DNA of 64,000 bases from Manis javanica (taxonomy: Eukaryota > Chordata > Mammalia > Pholidota > Manidae): assembly GCF_040802235.1 (NCBI RefSeq), contig NC_133158.1, forward strand, positions 157,306,401-157,370,400, written 5' to 3'. Below the pieces are notes generated by a model that was not told the origin of the DNA, did not search any database, and worked only from the letters and a program-made list of their open reading frames with translations. Below are positions 1 through 12,778 of this stretch, in pieces. Every line of letters begins with the position of its first letter. Positions within the stretch are counted from its first letter, which is position 1. The translations under genes were made by a program, and so were the position numbers.

Positions 1-1479
1 AAAGTGATGATTTGGAAACTGACAGGGGATAAAAAAAAAAAGATTTTCATCATGAGGAATGAGACATTAAGTGTAATAATAGCACATCGATGGTCAGACA
101 CAAGACAGGCCTTTGAATTTAATGAAACCTCCCTTTGCTCCGTCATAAAAAATTGGACCGAATATCTCAATTTATAATAGCGTGAATCTGCAAACCAAAA
201 TCCCTGCTCCTGATTAAATGTCTAATATGTTATATTGTCTATAAATAATTTTTTAAAACTAGCTTAAAAATTTTACTAGCTGACTTAAATAGTGAATAAC
301 CCAAAGACTAAAATAAATAGTTTTGATGTCTCTGTATATTGTTTTCTGGGGTTTAACAGGAAAAAAAATGGTGTAATAGAAATCAATAAGGGCATTAAGA
401 AATCTAGTCACGGGATGTCTGTGTAGCGAGTCGTGTGGGTTCAGGCGATCATTTTACTAGTGACTTGCTTCTCTACTTGCTAAGCAACTCTCAGGACTTA
501 CTATCAAAGATATCATAGAAATTGAATAACTACCTGAACTACTGGCTAGGAACCTGTGTGATATATAATACATGATCTTCAAGATCTCTTTCTGTGCTTT
601 GAGTCCTGCGATTTTAAAATATTTCCACCTAATTTGAAAAGCAAATTGAGAAGATGTGTAGGCAAGTGAGGAAAAACATGGACAAAAGGTCAAGAGATCT
701 AGTTCCTCCCTGCTGTGTCAGAGCTTCACAAGAAGCAGGAGAAAGAGCGGACTATTCATTTAGCTTTCCCAAGTAGGAAGGATGTTTAAAGGAAAGATAG
801 AATGAACAATCTTTCCAGAGTTAAGTGTCTCCAGTCAAAAGGCAAAACAAAGACAAAGAATTTAAAAAGCAAGGCAGATCCTCTGAGAGAGGGGAATGAG
901 ACCTTGGTGGAATGGGTACACGAAAGGCCTTTGGTCTGGACACCTTGATAGCACTCTTTCAGTCCCCCTTACCATGCAGCGCCCCAACACCTCAAACTCT
1001 AATGCCTTCATTAAGTAGACTAGTCATTCTAGAAATTCTGCAAGCAAAAACAAGTTTCTAGCTGTGCTTCTGTTTCAGTGCTTGGGGAGAATGCTTGGCA
1101 ACAGCTACCACAAGAAGTGACAAGAGAATGATGAAGCGTAATGGTCTCAGAAGCAAAGGAAGGATCTAGGATCCCCCTTAACTTTGGACACAAGGGTGTT
1201 CACCTCAGGACAGAAACAGGATACACAGCCAGTTAGAACACTGAGACTTAACACAAAATGTTTCACAAAAATGGAAACAGGAGTAGAGACTGAATCCTCT
1301 ACTCTGGACTCTGTGTCACAGAGTCCAACCTGAATTTTCCTTTGGCCTTCATGGTCATAGGCTACATAAAAGTAATAGATTGTGAAATACCAAAGTGTTA
1401 ATTTTGGGGCTCTGTGAATTTTATATCAGATTGGAAAAGTAAATCATGGAGGATTTCCCTACACTGCATCAAAGGAATT
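1..1479. other. Intergenic, no recognised feature
   Basis: AT-rich DNA; only short chance frames and no clear repeat. Confidence 0.4.
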
Positions 1480-2450
1480 AGAAGTCCTTCAAAGAGATGC
1501 ATGAAACAAGCATGTTAGCACTGCAGAAACACTATTGCAAGAAAAAAGGAATAAAGAGAGAGAGAAAGAAGGAAGCAAAAGAAAATGACATACAGAAGTG
1601 AAATTAAAAATCAACTCTTGAAGAAAAAAGTACCTGGGAAATAAAGAAAAATTTCTAAAACTTTGTTTCTTGATGAAGAAGAATTTAAAGGAAACACAAA
1701 CCCAAGGTATCAATATACTAAATATTTACAAAGATAAAATAGCTGAATAAAATGAAAATGCAGAGCTAGGGACCAAATTCAGGGAGCAAAAATAGCATTA
1801 CAGAACTAAGAAACACTTTGAAAATAACAGGTAACTCGGGTAACTAGATTATAAGAAGATACATAGACAAAATGGATAGCACAAAAGATAACAGAGAGAC
1901 TGAGATAATAATGTCAATGTGGAGAAATAGGACAAAGTAGTTGAAGCAATTAGAAAGCAGGTATAAATACAAAATGTAATCATGGTGACACCTAGAATAA
2001 TCCTTGAATCTGTAGTAGAGAGCACAACTAATGGAACAGGAAAAAAAAAATGTTTTCAATAGAAAAATTTACTTACATAAAAGAATAAAGGAATGAACAC
2101 GTGGATCAAAAGTTATGTGCATTCAAAAGAAGTGTTCCAAAACAAACAACTATCTAACATACGACCACCAACTTCTTGAACTTCAAGGCTAAAGAATAGC
2201 AAGGAAAGTAAGATATTCATAAGATGGGAAATACCTGTTGTCCTTAGACTATCACATAAATATTAAAAAAAACAGTAAGAGTCTACAAAGATCTAAGGAG
2301 AAGTGAAGGAAAATGTTATACCCAGCCAATCTGTCAAGCAAGTGTAAAGAGAACAGAAAGATATGTGTTAATTCAAGAAACATGAACCCATAAATCCTTT
2401 CTGAAAACACAACTTCATGATAAAGGTAGCCACTCATGTTGTGGTGAAGC
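1480..2450 (+). mobile_element. Probable old L1M-type fragment
   Basis: Purine-rich sequence with TTATACCCAGCCAATCTGTC and GTAAAGAGAACAGAAAGA near 2315-2360, resembling the region between the 5' end and ORF1 of L1M elements. The rest is too diverged to be sure. Confidence 0.4.
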
Positions 2451-2599
2451 TGGGGTGAAGGGCTAAAGGTAAATATTGAACATTTTACATAGAGAATTAA
2501 GATAAAATTTTGTTAAGCTATGGCTACAGAAAATAACTTCAGACTTTATTATATATGCATCCTCAGTATGTAAGTTTAGGCGTTAAAGAACAGAAGTAG

Positions 2600-4900
2600 A
2601 ATCTATAACTTCCATGGAAAGAGAGGAAAAGAAACTGCTAAAAGGGGAGATTGTGTAAGAATATTAAATATGGAGATTAAGCAGACCTCATTTAAAAGAT
2701 GATATTTAAGCAAAAATGTAAATGAGATGCAGGGGTTAAACTGCAAATATCTTGCAGAAGGGTATTCTGAATAGAAGGCATAGTTAGAACAAAGGCCTAA
2801 AGTGAAAGAAATCCGGATATTTTCTAGGAATAGCAAGAAGGCCAGTGTGACCAAAATAGAATGAGTAAGGGGGAAAATACCAGAAGATGTGACAATACAG
2901 ACCAGACACTACAGGGCCAGTTTACCTCATTCCAAGGTTTGAGGAGAGGAGTGATAGCATCTACTTTAAATTTTCACAGGGTTAGTCTTGCTGTTGCATT
3001 GACAATGAACTGCAGAGGGCAAGGGTAGAAATAGGGAGTCTATTTATAAGCCTATACAACAATCCAGGCATGAGATAACCATAGCTGGGTTAAGATCGAA
3101 GCAGTAGAGGTAATAAGAGCTGGTTGGATTCCTGATATATTTTGAAGAAAAAGCCAAAGAATATCCTCTGTGAAGTATGAAATATAAATAAAGAGAAGAA
3201 TCGAGAATGACCTATAAGATTTGGCCTAACTGGAAAGAAAGGGTTGCCATAGTTTAAATGGATAAAGCATATTAGTAGTTCAGTTTGAACCTGTTGAGTT
3301 TGAGATGTTATTACACAAATAGAGAGTTCAGAAGCACAGCCGGAGTACAAAATATAGCTCTCTATATTTTGGAGGAATCAATATATATCCTGTTTTTAAA
3401 GCCAGGAGACTGGACAAGATGATCAAGGAAGTGAATGTATAGAAAGAAAAAAAAAAGGACTCAGGATTGAGACTTGGGGTATTCCAAAATCGACATTTTT
3501 GATAGAAGATGTATAACCAGCAAAACAAACTGAAAAGGAGTGATTAGTAAAAGCCAAAAAATAAGTGTTATGGTAAAAAGGTATTGAGGAAAGTGATCAA
3601 GGAGGAGGGCAGGAGCAACTGTGTCAGGTGTTGTCAGTGGGCCAAGCAAAATGAGAACCAAAAATTGACCACTGGATTTAAGAGCATGGAAATTTTTGTT
3701 AATCTTAACAAAAGTCATTTTTTAATGTGGAATAGTCAAGGCAAAGCCTGAGTGGAACAGGTTAACAGAAGATGGAAGACAAGAAATCAGAGACTGCAAA
3801 TACAGAAATATCCTCTGTATTTTGCTACTAAGAAAATCATAAAAAAGGGGGGGACACTGTAGCTGGTAATGGAGCAAGTCAGGAAGAAATAAAATAAATG
3901 TTTCAGATGAAAGTTATCATGGCAGTTTGTATACTGATAGGCATAATCTTGTGAAGAACAAAAACTTGACGATAACAGAGGGAGAGAAAAGAGAGAACTA
4001 CTGGTACAATGTCCTTGAGTGTGCAAGAGATGTAATGCCCATGTGAGGGGAGCAGCATGGCTAAATCATCCATGGAAACATGGGAGAAGCAGACTATGTG
4101 CATGTGTAGGTGCTCACAGGTGGGTGGATTTGGTGGTGGGAGTTTTTGAAAGTCATCTTCTGATTGTTTCCATTTTCTCAATTAAGTAGGATACAAAATC
4201 ATAGCTGAGAATAAGGATAGCATAGGAGGTGTTGATGCTTGTTTAGAGAGAAGGTATGAAATAGTCATCTAGGAGAGCAGTGAATTGGTAATTTGGCAGC
4301 ATTGAGGGCCCACTTGATTCTGAGGTCATGAATATAGCAGTGAAACTAGTACATATTGTTGAGTGCGCTTCGTACATGTTTAGGTGCAGGCCTGAAGTAG
4401 GAGAGATGGAATTAACCAGGATTGTTTTTTTCTGGGTAAGTAGAATAGAAATAGAAAAATATGTTTATTCAAGGGTGTGATTATACAATTCTCCATGAAA
4501 TTTAGGCTGGGTGAACAAGAGAATAAGGACATCAGGAGGGGCAGATAATAGGTAGGATTGGAGGCCTTGGTCTATCAAAAGATTGTTTCAGTGAAAGTAC
4601 CAAAGAGAGTGAGCCAGAAATAGAGGAAGGAAAAAGAGGCTACAATAGATGAAGTTGATATTACAGAAGGAATGCATTTACTAGTTACAAAATTTTCTAA
4701 ATATACCTGTAAGAGGTATATGGTTTTTTTCAAGTAGGCTGAGGTTGAATAGGAAACAAGATCAGTGGAGGAAAGTAAAAGGCCATGGTATTATTGGGAT
4801 CATTTATGTGTATATTTTATTTTCCAAGAGTTAAGATAAAAGCAGTATTGGAAGAGAAGACAGAGAACCAGGGTCTCAAGTCATTGCGAAGAGAAAAGCA
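2600..4900 (-). mobile_element. Long L2-type LINE copy
   Basis: In + orientation it reads as the complement of L2: AATAGCAAGAAGGCCAGTGT (2829), GAGGAGAGGAGTGATAGCAT (2941), CAATCCAGGCATGAGAT (3060), TTCAGTTTGAACCTGTTGAG (3280), CAACTGTGTCAGGTGTTG (3618), CATTGAGGGCCCACTTGA (4300). Order is preserved over about 2.3 kb, an unusually long remnant. The coding potential is lost. Confidence 0.65.
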
Positions 4901-4935
4901 GGGTCAGTAGGTACAAACAACTGAATAAACTTCTT

Positions 4936-6240
4936 CCTGTTCTTTTTTTAATACATACTTTTGCCACACGGTATTCAATGTGTGTATATTTAGTAAATTA
5001 TTTCTATTAGTTATATGCTATTCACAATGGGCTTCCATCACGTTCTGCTTATCCATTGCCCCACTTACGGGCACTTAAGTTGCCTACAACTCTTCAGTAC
5101 CACTACCTACCATGTGTCTTTTATGAATCCATGGAAGAATTCCACTGAGGTATGTAGCTTCAGTATCTGCCCAAATACTGTCATATTACTCTCTAGATTG
5201 GCAGCACCAATTTGCACACCACACTAGTTACAAATCAAAATATTGCCAAGACCTAAGGATCTATTTATAGGCCCCTACCCATTCACACATTTTCCTTTCC
5301 TCCCTCAAGGTAACTACCAATCTGATATTTGCTTCATTTATTAATTTTTTAAAAGTGTATTTGTATTATCTATGTTTCCACCTTTGGTTTTGCCTATTTC
5401 AAATTTAATGGAGATAGAATCATTCTATACAAGCATTTTTCCATGACTTGTTTCTTTCATTCAATATCATGATTGTAAGAAATACTCATATTGCATGAAT
5501 TTAACCATGGTTTATTCACCTTCATTTATGTGTAGTATTTCAACTACACATAAGCATTAACTATCAAATTTTTTGTGATTGGACATTTTGGTTGTGTTAG
5601 AAGGTAATCAAGAGAATATGATGTCAGGTTGACCCTCAAGCTAGACTCCAGCAATCTGATGTTCTTCACACCATCCACTGTCCCCATAACATGCATTCTG
5701 TTTGCTTTCCTTTCACTAGAATCTGCCCCAAGGACACAGTTTTGACAGAGTTGCAGAGGCCGCTTAGTTGACATACATGACTTAGCCCAGTTACAGCCTC
5801 TGTATAAACTTTTAAGATTCTGGTGGGCAGGTGTGGAGATCTACTCATCTGACAGCTGTATAAGACAGGCTTTTTCTTTGGTCTCTTCTTGCCTTCCATG
5901 TACAGGGGCCAGTTTGCCAACCAACATATTGTTTCCTATTTTGAATTACAGTGATTAATTGCTTCTAGAGTGTTCTGACATATTCCTCATGCTAGAGATG
6001 TTCAAGTGTTTCTTTGGGGAATATTCTAGAAGTGGAATTATGAGGTCATTGAGTTTATGTCTCTTCAAATATACTAAATAATGCCAAACTGTTTTCAACA
6101 TTATTGTAGTATTACACATACTCACTAGGGTATGTACGTGCTACCATCGCTCTTGCTAACATTTGGTATTGTTAGTCCTTTTAATTTTTACCACTCTAGT
6201 AAGTGTGTGATGGTTTCTCATTTAATTTTTCTCTGTTTTC
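4936..6240 (-). mobile_element. Old L1M 3' fragment interrupted by unrelated DNA
   Basis: Left part at about 5340-5600 has ATGGAGATAGAATCATTCTA and TTGTTTCTTTCATTCAATAT. The right part from about 5990 has GAATATTCTAGAAGTGGAAT and AATGCCAAACTGTTTTC, also L1M. Between 5600 and 5935 the sequence does not fit L1. Confidence 0.55.
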
Positions 6241-6608
6241 TATTGAAGTTGAACAGAGTACAAGTCTGTTTATATAAGATTTTATATGAGTTTAAATTCT
6301 AAATATATATTTCCATATTATAAGTATATAGACATAATTTTGACCTGAAAATATATACATGACAGTTAACAGTAATTATTTTTGGAAAAGGAACTAATGT
6401 GGAGGAGAACATAATCTTTTGCTTTTCATCATTTTCAGTATAATTCACTTTCCATATAAATGTTATTTTTATTAACAATATTTACATTAAAATTGAAGTT
6501 CAAAACTATTTTAAAGCACATATATATTTAAATAAACACATAAGATTAACAAACAGTTTTAATCAGTCACCAGCCAAGTCTTTTGCTAGATAAACACACT
6601 AGGATTTA
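6241..6608. other. No recognised feature
   Basis: Very AT-rich sequence. Confidence 0.4.
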
Positions 6609-6862
6609 CATGTCCAGTACACTAGACACTAGCTACATGTGGATATTAAGTGCTTGAAAACTGGCTAGTGCCACATGTTGAAATTATAATTCCATAGATT
6701 CTAATTCTATAATCATACATTAAAAATGTATGAAGTAGTATAAAATAGATTATTTAAGTTGATTTTACCTGTTTCTTTTTATATTTTAATATGGCTCCTA
6801 GAAAATTTTAAATTACATCTGTGGCTCAAAATGTATTTCTATTGACTACATGGCACTAGAAT
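6609..6862. mobile_element. MER-type hAT non-autonomous DNA transposon
   Basis: Left end TGTCCAGTACACTAGACACT and ACATGTGGATATTAAGTGCT mirror the right end ACATCTGTGGCTCAAAATGT and TTTCTATTGACTACATGGCA. These are familiar ends of medium-reiteration hAT elements; exact subfamily not assigned. Confidence 0.5.
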
Positions 6863-7564
6863 CCTCTTAGAGACTTGAGAAAAACATGACTAGGCAAATT
6901 TCAAAGGAAAAGTGAAACTATACAAAACATATATACTATATACTCCACTTTAAGCAAATGCAGAATTATTTCTAGTTATGCCAAAAACAAAACAGCATGC
7001 TTGCATGCATCGTATTCAAATCACAACTGACTGTAATTTGAAGTCAGGAGCAACATCAAAATTCCCATCCATTTTTCACAGTTCATACATTTGCTTGTAG
7101 GAAAAGTAATGAAAGAAAGAGACCCAAAGAAGAAACAATGTTCTTGGTGGTACCTATTCCATCACTTTCAGCAAACACTTCAGGAACGCTGACATTATTG
7201 AACCAGAACCTTCTTGGATCAGAACCTGCCTTAAGGCAACAAGAAAAATAACGTACACAAATAACAAAAACATGCCTTCCTCTCCCGTTTCCATTCAGTG
7301 AAGCAACATTCTCCCTGGCATTGAGGACACATTCGCCCTCTTAGCTACCAGTTCCCAAAACATGCATTCAAATGTAGTCACATTTTCTGGATAAGCTAGT
7401 CTATAAATAGCACCTGAAGAAAATACTAACTATGCACTAGAAAGCATAAATTAACTCTAAGGTACTTTGTATGTTTCACGTGTATATATTCTAACAAGTA
7501 TCTCAGTTTGTTGGGAACTTTGCCCTTGGGGAATCCAAGCTTGGGGAAGCTTATTGTCAGTGCT
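6863..7564. other. No recognised feature
   Basis: No gene or clear repeat. Confidence 0.4.
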
Positions 7565-7812
7565 GTAAATATAAGAAAACCTGCCGCAGAGAACAATTGG
7601 CGTGCTCTAGCTGGCACTGAATCGCAGCTGCACGAGCTGCGGATGACATGGCTGCTGTCAGGGAAGGCAGAGCTCTATGCAGAGCGCTGCTGCGCTGTCA
7701 GCCGCGGCCACCCTAGGGCTTGTGTGGTATTCTGATGGTGTATGAGAACGCCGGCAGAAGTGGGGAGGACAAAGCGACCACACCGACTGAGGCACAAGAA
7801 CCAAGGCACAAG
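7565..7812 (+). promoter_or_regulatory. CpG cluster with splice donor: candidate PLSCR5 promoter and first non-coding exon
   Basis: About 13 CpG dinucleotides fall in roughly 210 bases here, against an AT-rich, CpG-poor background. A TATA-like AAATATAAG lies near 7566 and an inverted CCAAT (ATTGG) lies in CAATTGGCG near 7593. The block ends with AAG and the donor GTAAAT at 7813. The next good acceptor in the same direction is 12701-12704, just before the PLSCR5 start codon. Promoter and exon status are inference. Confidence 0.4.
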
Positions 7813-7814
7813 GT

Positions 7815-8861
7815 AAATATTTTTAAAATAATGGTAGAAATAAAGAGATTTCCGAAAGGGGGAAAGTAGTTCTTAGTGGGGAGCAGTGAGATTCAAATCT
7901 CAAGATTTTTAATATCCTATTAATTCTCCCTCTCAATCTACCTAGTAGCTACAGTTTCTTTCTCTCCATCCCTATCAAATACACATACAAACATATAACC
8001 TGAAGGACATCCAAATAAATCTGTTAATATGCCATATGCCTGTATGGTTTTGTGCTTGTAATTCTCATCTATTTTTTGGTAATATATCTTGGAATTTGTT
8101 AGAAGCTCTTGGAACATTCTCTCTACTTTTAGACGTTTTAAAGGAACATACCATTATGAAAAAGTTTACATTATGCCTAACAGATAAGGCAAATACCAGA
8201 AGTAATGCACAATAAAGACAGATTGTTTCAAATAAGTGCACTCAACTTAACTTACCCTTACCTAAAGAAAACATAGAAAGCTGAAAACTTAGAAAGAAAT
8301 TCAATACACAAGCTAAACTCTTGCTTCTGCCTCGGGCTTTGGAGTCTGCTGACTATGGGATACCATCTGTCCCAGCGAGTCTGTGCGCAGGACTCTAAAT
8401 TAGGTCATCTTTTCCATGTAATCCTGGTGAACGGGGACCCCTCTAGATAAATTTGCTCCAGAACAAGCTTTATCTTTGTTTCACACAGATTTGTCCCTGT
8501 ATTCAGGATTATTTTCCTTTTTTTCTCCTAGTTCTTAGAATCAATCTCTTCAAGTAAGCAGAAAGAGAAGGGGTAAAAAGTCCATCTCTTAGTAACAGCT
8601 AAGAAGCATGATCCAATTTACCATCCTTTCATTATTTAAGAAAGAATAACTTCATAGTTATTATTTTCCTGTTTTAAAGGAAAATTAGACATGTATGTGT
8701 GAAACAAAGAATTGCTCATTTGAATGATTCATTACTGATTCTAATTAGTTTCGCTTTTCAGAGAGAGAATGAGTAACATCATTTTATTTTCAGGAGGTGG
8801 TGATTCTTTATTTCTTAAAATAAAAAGAATATTGCATCCCTGTATTGTGATACTTCAACTA
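7815..8861. other. No recognised feature
   Basis: AT-rich; if 7813 is a real donor this is the start of a 5' UTR intron. Confidence 0.4.
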
Positions 8862-9015
8862 GAATACACATTCCCCTGGACTGGAGGCCATATCAATACA
8901 TCTCAGTATCCTCTACAGTGCTATGCATATTAAATGTTACTAATGTTAAATATTAATATTGTTGATAATAATGTTTAGAAAGTTCATAAATGTTTATTGA
9001 ATGAATGAATGAAGC
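8862..9015 (+). mobile_element. L2 3' end
   Basis: CTAGAATACACATTCCCCTG, ATCCTCTACAGTGCTATGCA and a terminal TTTATTGAATGAATGAATGA match the L2 tail. Confidence 0.75.
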
Positions 9016-9719
9016 ACTATATTAAGAGGGCAGGTGTAAATAAGATAGTAAAGAAATGAACTTAGACAGGAGGTTTGCAAAGTGCGCATAAATGGCTGAA
9101 GAAATAGGATGTGCATATTCCCAGGGAAGAAACATCCAAGTTTACATTAAGGAATTGGACATTTCATATTTTGTATTGTAGTTATAAATCAAATGACTCT
9201 GGAAAGAAACCTTTATAATAATGATATTTCTCCCCTTATTTGTTTTACTTCCTTTATTCATTTATTTAAACATACCCTGCCTTGTTCCACAACAAATTTT
9301 AGTAAAGGGAATTACATAGCCAGGAATAAGATTTATGCATAGAAGTGCAGATCTTAAGTGCACATGGTTGCTAAAACTGGATTCACATGTCAGCTGATCA
9401 TGCCATGAGACTCACTGAATGAAAGGAGCTATTTTATCACTGTATTATAGTCCATTTACAAACCATTCCCTACCTATAGCAATTACTTTTATAACCAGCT
9501 ATTCATAAAATTTGCTATTAATTATTCTTATGTGATACAGTATAATAGGAACAGCTGGAAACATAAATACAGACAAAGGTGTTTACATAACTTTGATTAT
9601 AATGTAATTAAGACCTCTTGATGCTGCCTTCTTATAAGTTAATATTTGGGAGGCCCCTCATTAACTTGAGCCACTCTATTGACCAAGCCAGTGTTGGAAG
9701 GGATATGTGGAAATGTGAC
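9016..9719. other. No recognised feature
   Basis: AT-rich, nothing recognised. Confidence 0.4.
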
Positions 9720-10165
9720 CGGTTATCTATTGCTATTGGGAATGTAAATTAGTACATGCATATTGGAGCAATTCAGTGATACTTATTAAAGGTGAAGATC
9801 TTTATACCCCATAAAGCCAGCATTTTAATTCCTGGCTATAGACCTTCAAAGGACTTCTATACATGCACATAAGAACCATTGCTTTACATAGTGGAAACAA
9901 TCTAAAAGCCCATTAAAAGGGCAATGGCCAAAAATTGTACTCATTATGTCCATAAACAATAATTACATGCAGTGGCTGAAAACCCATGTAACATTAAGCA
10001 TTATTAGGAGTCTTTTAAAAACACAATTTCAAGTGAATAATATGTGTTTTAGAATTATACCTAAACAATATATAACCAAATCAAAAAGAAAAATAATTCT
10101 CTGATTCCATAAATATATATATATATATGATTTATATGTACATATATATGTTTATATATATGTAT
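9720..10165 (+). mobile_element. Old L1M 3' fragment
   Basis: GGGAATGTAAATTAGTACAT, AAGCCAGCATTTTAATTCCT, TGGAAACAATCTAAAAGCCC and CTGATTCCATAAATATATAT occur in the order of L1 ORF2 end and 3' UTR. Contains a TA repeat at about 10112-10130. Confidence 0.7.
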
Positions 10166-10549
10166 GGATATAATTTTTAGGAACATGTAATTTTATAGTA
10201 AAACCAAAGGGAGAATAACCATAAAGCTAATGAAATTTTCCTAAAGCTAGTTCATCCCAATACTTGGTCCTTCCCCAGACCTGTAGGTTTACATCTTTCT
10301 CAATTCTCCATCCTTTCCCCAGAGGACACCACCTGAGCACGTTGCTGTTTTTGTTTGGTTTTGTTTTATAGAAGGTAGCATTTCTGTCACTTTATGGACT
10401 TAAATAAATTAGCAGTCTCTCCCTTGTGTTGAGAGAGACTATTCTGGTGATCCTTTCCAATCATGAAGGTTTAAGTACAATAGCTAACTATTAAATAATT
10501 AAATAATGGTGAAGTTCTGACCAACAATGCAGTACTGAATGGACAGACC
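10166..10549. other. No recognised feature
   Basis: Nothing recognised. Confidence 0.4.
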
Positions 10550-11390
10550 TTAAATTGCAGTGACGTGTCCTGCAGAAAGGCCATAGGCAGAGGGTGATTG
10601 TGTAAGATTATGCAGGGGTTTTTTCCCATTTCTTTTTGGCTGAAACTGAAGATGGTTCCAGGAGAGACAGGGACAGGTCAGGTGCACCGACAAGGACAGG
10701 CCCCTGAGCAGGGCAGCAGCAGAGCAGAGGCCCAGCAGAGAGGACGAGTCAGGATATTCCAGCAAAGGGGCAGGCCTACTGCCTTATGTTTTATGATAGT
10801 CGTTGTTATAAATCGCCCTTTTTGTACTACAATCCCACTCTGTTACCTTCAAGCCCTGGGTTATGTCTGTTGGACACGCCCACCTTCTCATGGCTACATT
10901 TGCTGGAATCAAGGGAGTGGACCAACCAGAAAACTCCAGCCTGATGGGAAAGTGAATAACGATACTGATGCTGCTGGAAAAAGTCACAGTCCTCATAGCA
11001 CAAAGCTGGGAGGATGGTGTGGCCACGTGGAGTGACAAGCTGTGGTCCTGGTTCTTCCACGGAGAGAGCAGAAGTCGGGAGAAGAGGCCCCCGAGCACCG
11101 TGAGGGTGAAGCTGAATGGCAGCACCGCAGGGGAGGATGAAGGCCAGCTGGCTGAGCGAGATCGCCTGGCCGTGCGAGCTCCGGAGTGAGACATTCGGCT
11201 GTCCGGAGAGGGCCGCGAAGGAGGGTGTGTGAGCCTCACCTTGAGAAAGGCTGGGAAGCAGAAAGGAATAGAGGGGAGGGGAGCCCTCAAGTTGGTATCA
11301 GCTGGGCCTTTAAAAAGAAAAAACCATGGCTGGTGCTGCCTTTGGCAGGAAGGAGGAAATGGTCTGCTTATGCTTCACCAGGTGGATGAC
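10550..11390. other. GC/CpG-rich block of unknown origin
   Basis: This segment is much richer in G+C than its flanks, with its densest CpG run at about 11070-11225. Open frames up to 168 codons exist on both strands, but I recognise no protein in them, and GC-rich DNA gives long chance frames. It could be an alternative promoter, a non-coding exon or an old mobile element. Confidence 0.35.
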
Positions 11391-12704
11391 CTGGGAAGTC
11401 TCTGCTGCTGTTAAACATTTAAAGATTCCACCAGTCGGTCATATGGCCATATTCAAATACATACAGTTGGCCTTGTATAGATCAAATATATGTGTAATTT
11501 CTTTCCATTTTTATTCTTTATTTCAAACCTGGTGTTCTTTAGAAGGTCAAAATTAACTGGTCAGTTATTTTAAAATACCACGTTTGATAGTGTTAATAAC
11601 AACTTAGTTTACCATTGGAATTAAGTTTTTCTAAATGCCCATGACAGAGATTAAGAAACACATAATTTAACTTAAAAATATTAATCATATTTATACACTG
11701 TTTCTGCAAAGTGACAACTCAAACAATGGCAGCTCTTTCCACCCCAAACACTTCAGAACAAAAACAACAATAAAAAGAAATATTTCTTTGCCAACCAAGA
11801 AGAAACTAAACTTCTGGCCATCTACACCTATGAGGCTGACGTTCATCACTATCTATGCCTTCTCAGGCCAGTTTACTATTTTTAGAAGTAGACAGTGTTG
11901 CTGATAATGCAGTTTATCCTACAATTTCCACCTTTGCAAGTCATGCCATCCAGGGCAATTGACTTTGTGAGGAAAATTTCCATGGTCATCTGGTCAGCCA
12001 CATTTAGAAATAAGAGCTATCTAGTCAAGGTTACAGTGGGTTTTTTTTCCCCTTTAGTATGCAATGCAGCTAAATATCACCTGTATGCTTCGATTGACTT
12101 TGCAAGGTTATTGAAGGTTTTTATGTTTAAATGCCTAAGGTTCATCAAATTCAATTAAAATGAAAATATTTATGCATGCACATACATAGTAAGAAATACA
12201 TGCTCTTCTTATTTATTACTGGGGGAGAGTGGGGTGGATGCCTGACAGAAAAATAAGAATATATATGTTCAAACATTTTCAGCTATAATAAAAAATGTAC
12301 TTACAGCTGTCAGAAATTTACATGTGATAGAATATCATTGTGTCCTGCATAGGAGAGTTCTAGAGAATGGAGAAATAGAATATTTCTGATGTAACAGTGA
12401 ATGCAAGAGTATATATTCCAAGGAAAAAAAAGCACTAAGTGGAAACAAGACTGTTAAAATAAATGTTGTATGTTTTCCTTTCTGGCTTTTATTATTTTAA
12501 AATGGTTTCTTCAGCCAACAAGTGACAGGATGTCTTCTGAGTGGTATTCACCTTTGGTGATAGCTTCATCTCCCCCTGTTGTCCAAAGTGATAAAACACA
12601 GCACTCCAGAAAGAGCAAACACCCCCTCTGTTATTTGAAAGCTGACAAGCAGTAGGCAGACACCTTCTGAAGTTTTATACCTGCTGTGTTTTCTCTCCTT
12701 GCAG
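11391..12704. other. No recognised feature
   Basis: AT-rich; ends in the pyrimidine tract and acceptor before the PLSCR5 start exon. Confidence 0.4.
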
Positions 12705-12778
12705 CAACAAAAAAAGCCCTTTCTTTTAACCTGGCTGCCTTTGAAGAAGTGAGTCAGACATCTTCATGGCCTCTAAAG
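12705..12778 (+). CDS. PLSCR5: PLSCR5 exon with start codon (coding part 12766-12778)
   Basis: The first coding piece is only 13 bases, encoding MASK plus the first base of an Asp codon, followed by the strong donor GTAAGAG at 12779. The ATG is at 12766-12768 with G at +4. A pyrimidine tract ending in TTGCAG at 12699-12704 makes a good acceptor, so I predict this exon begins at 12705 with 61 bases of 5' UTR spliced from an upstream non-coding exon. The start was chosen because MASKDAQNQR agrees with the known family member's N-terminus. Confidence 0.85.

Noticed and set aside
10784..11290. 168-codon frame on the - strand
   Set aside because: GC-rich DNA where stops are rare; overlapping frames of similar size on the other strand and no protein family recognised.
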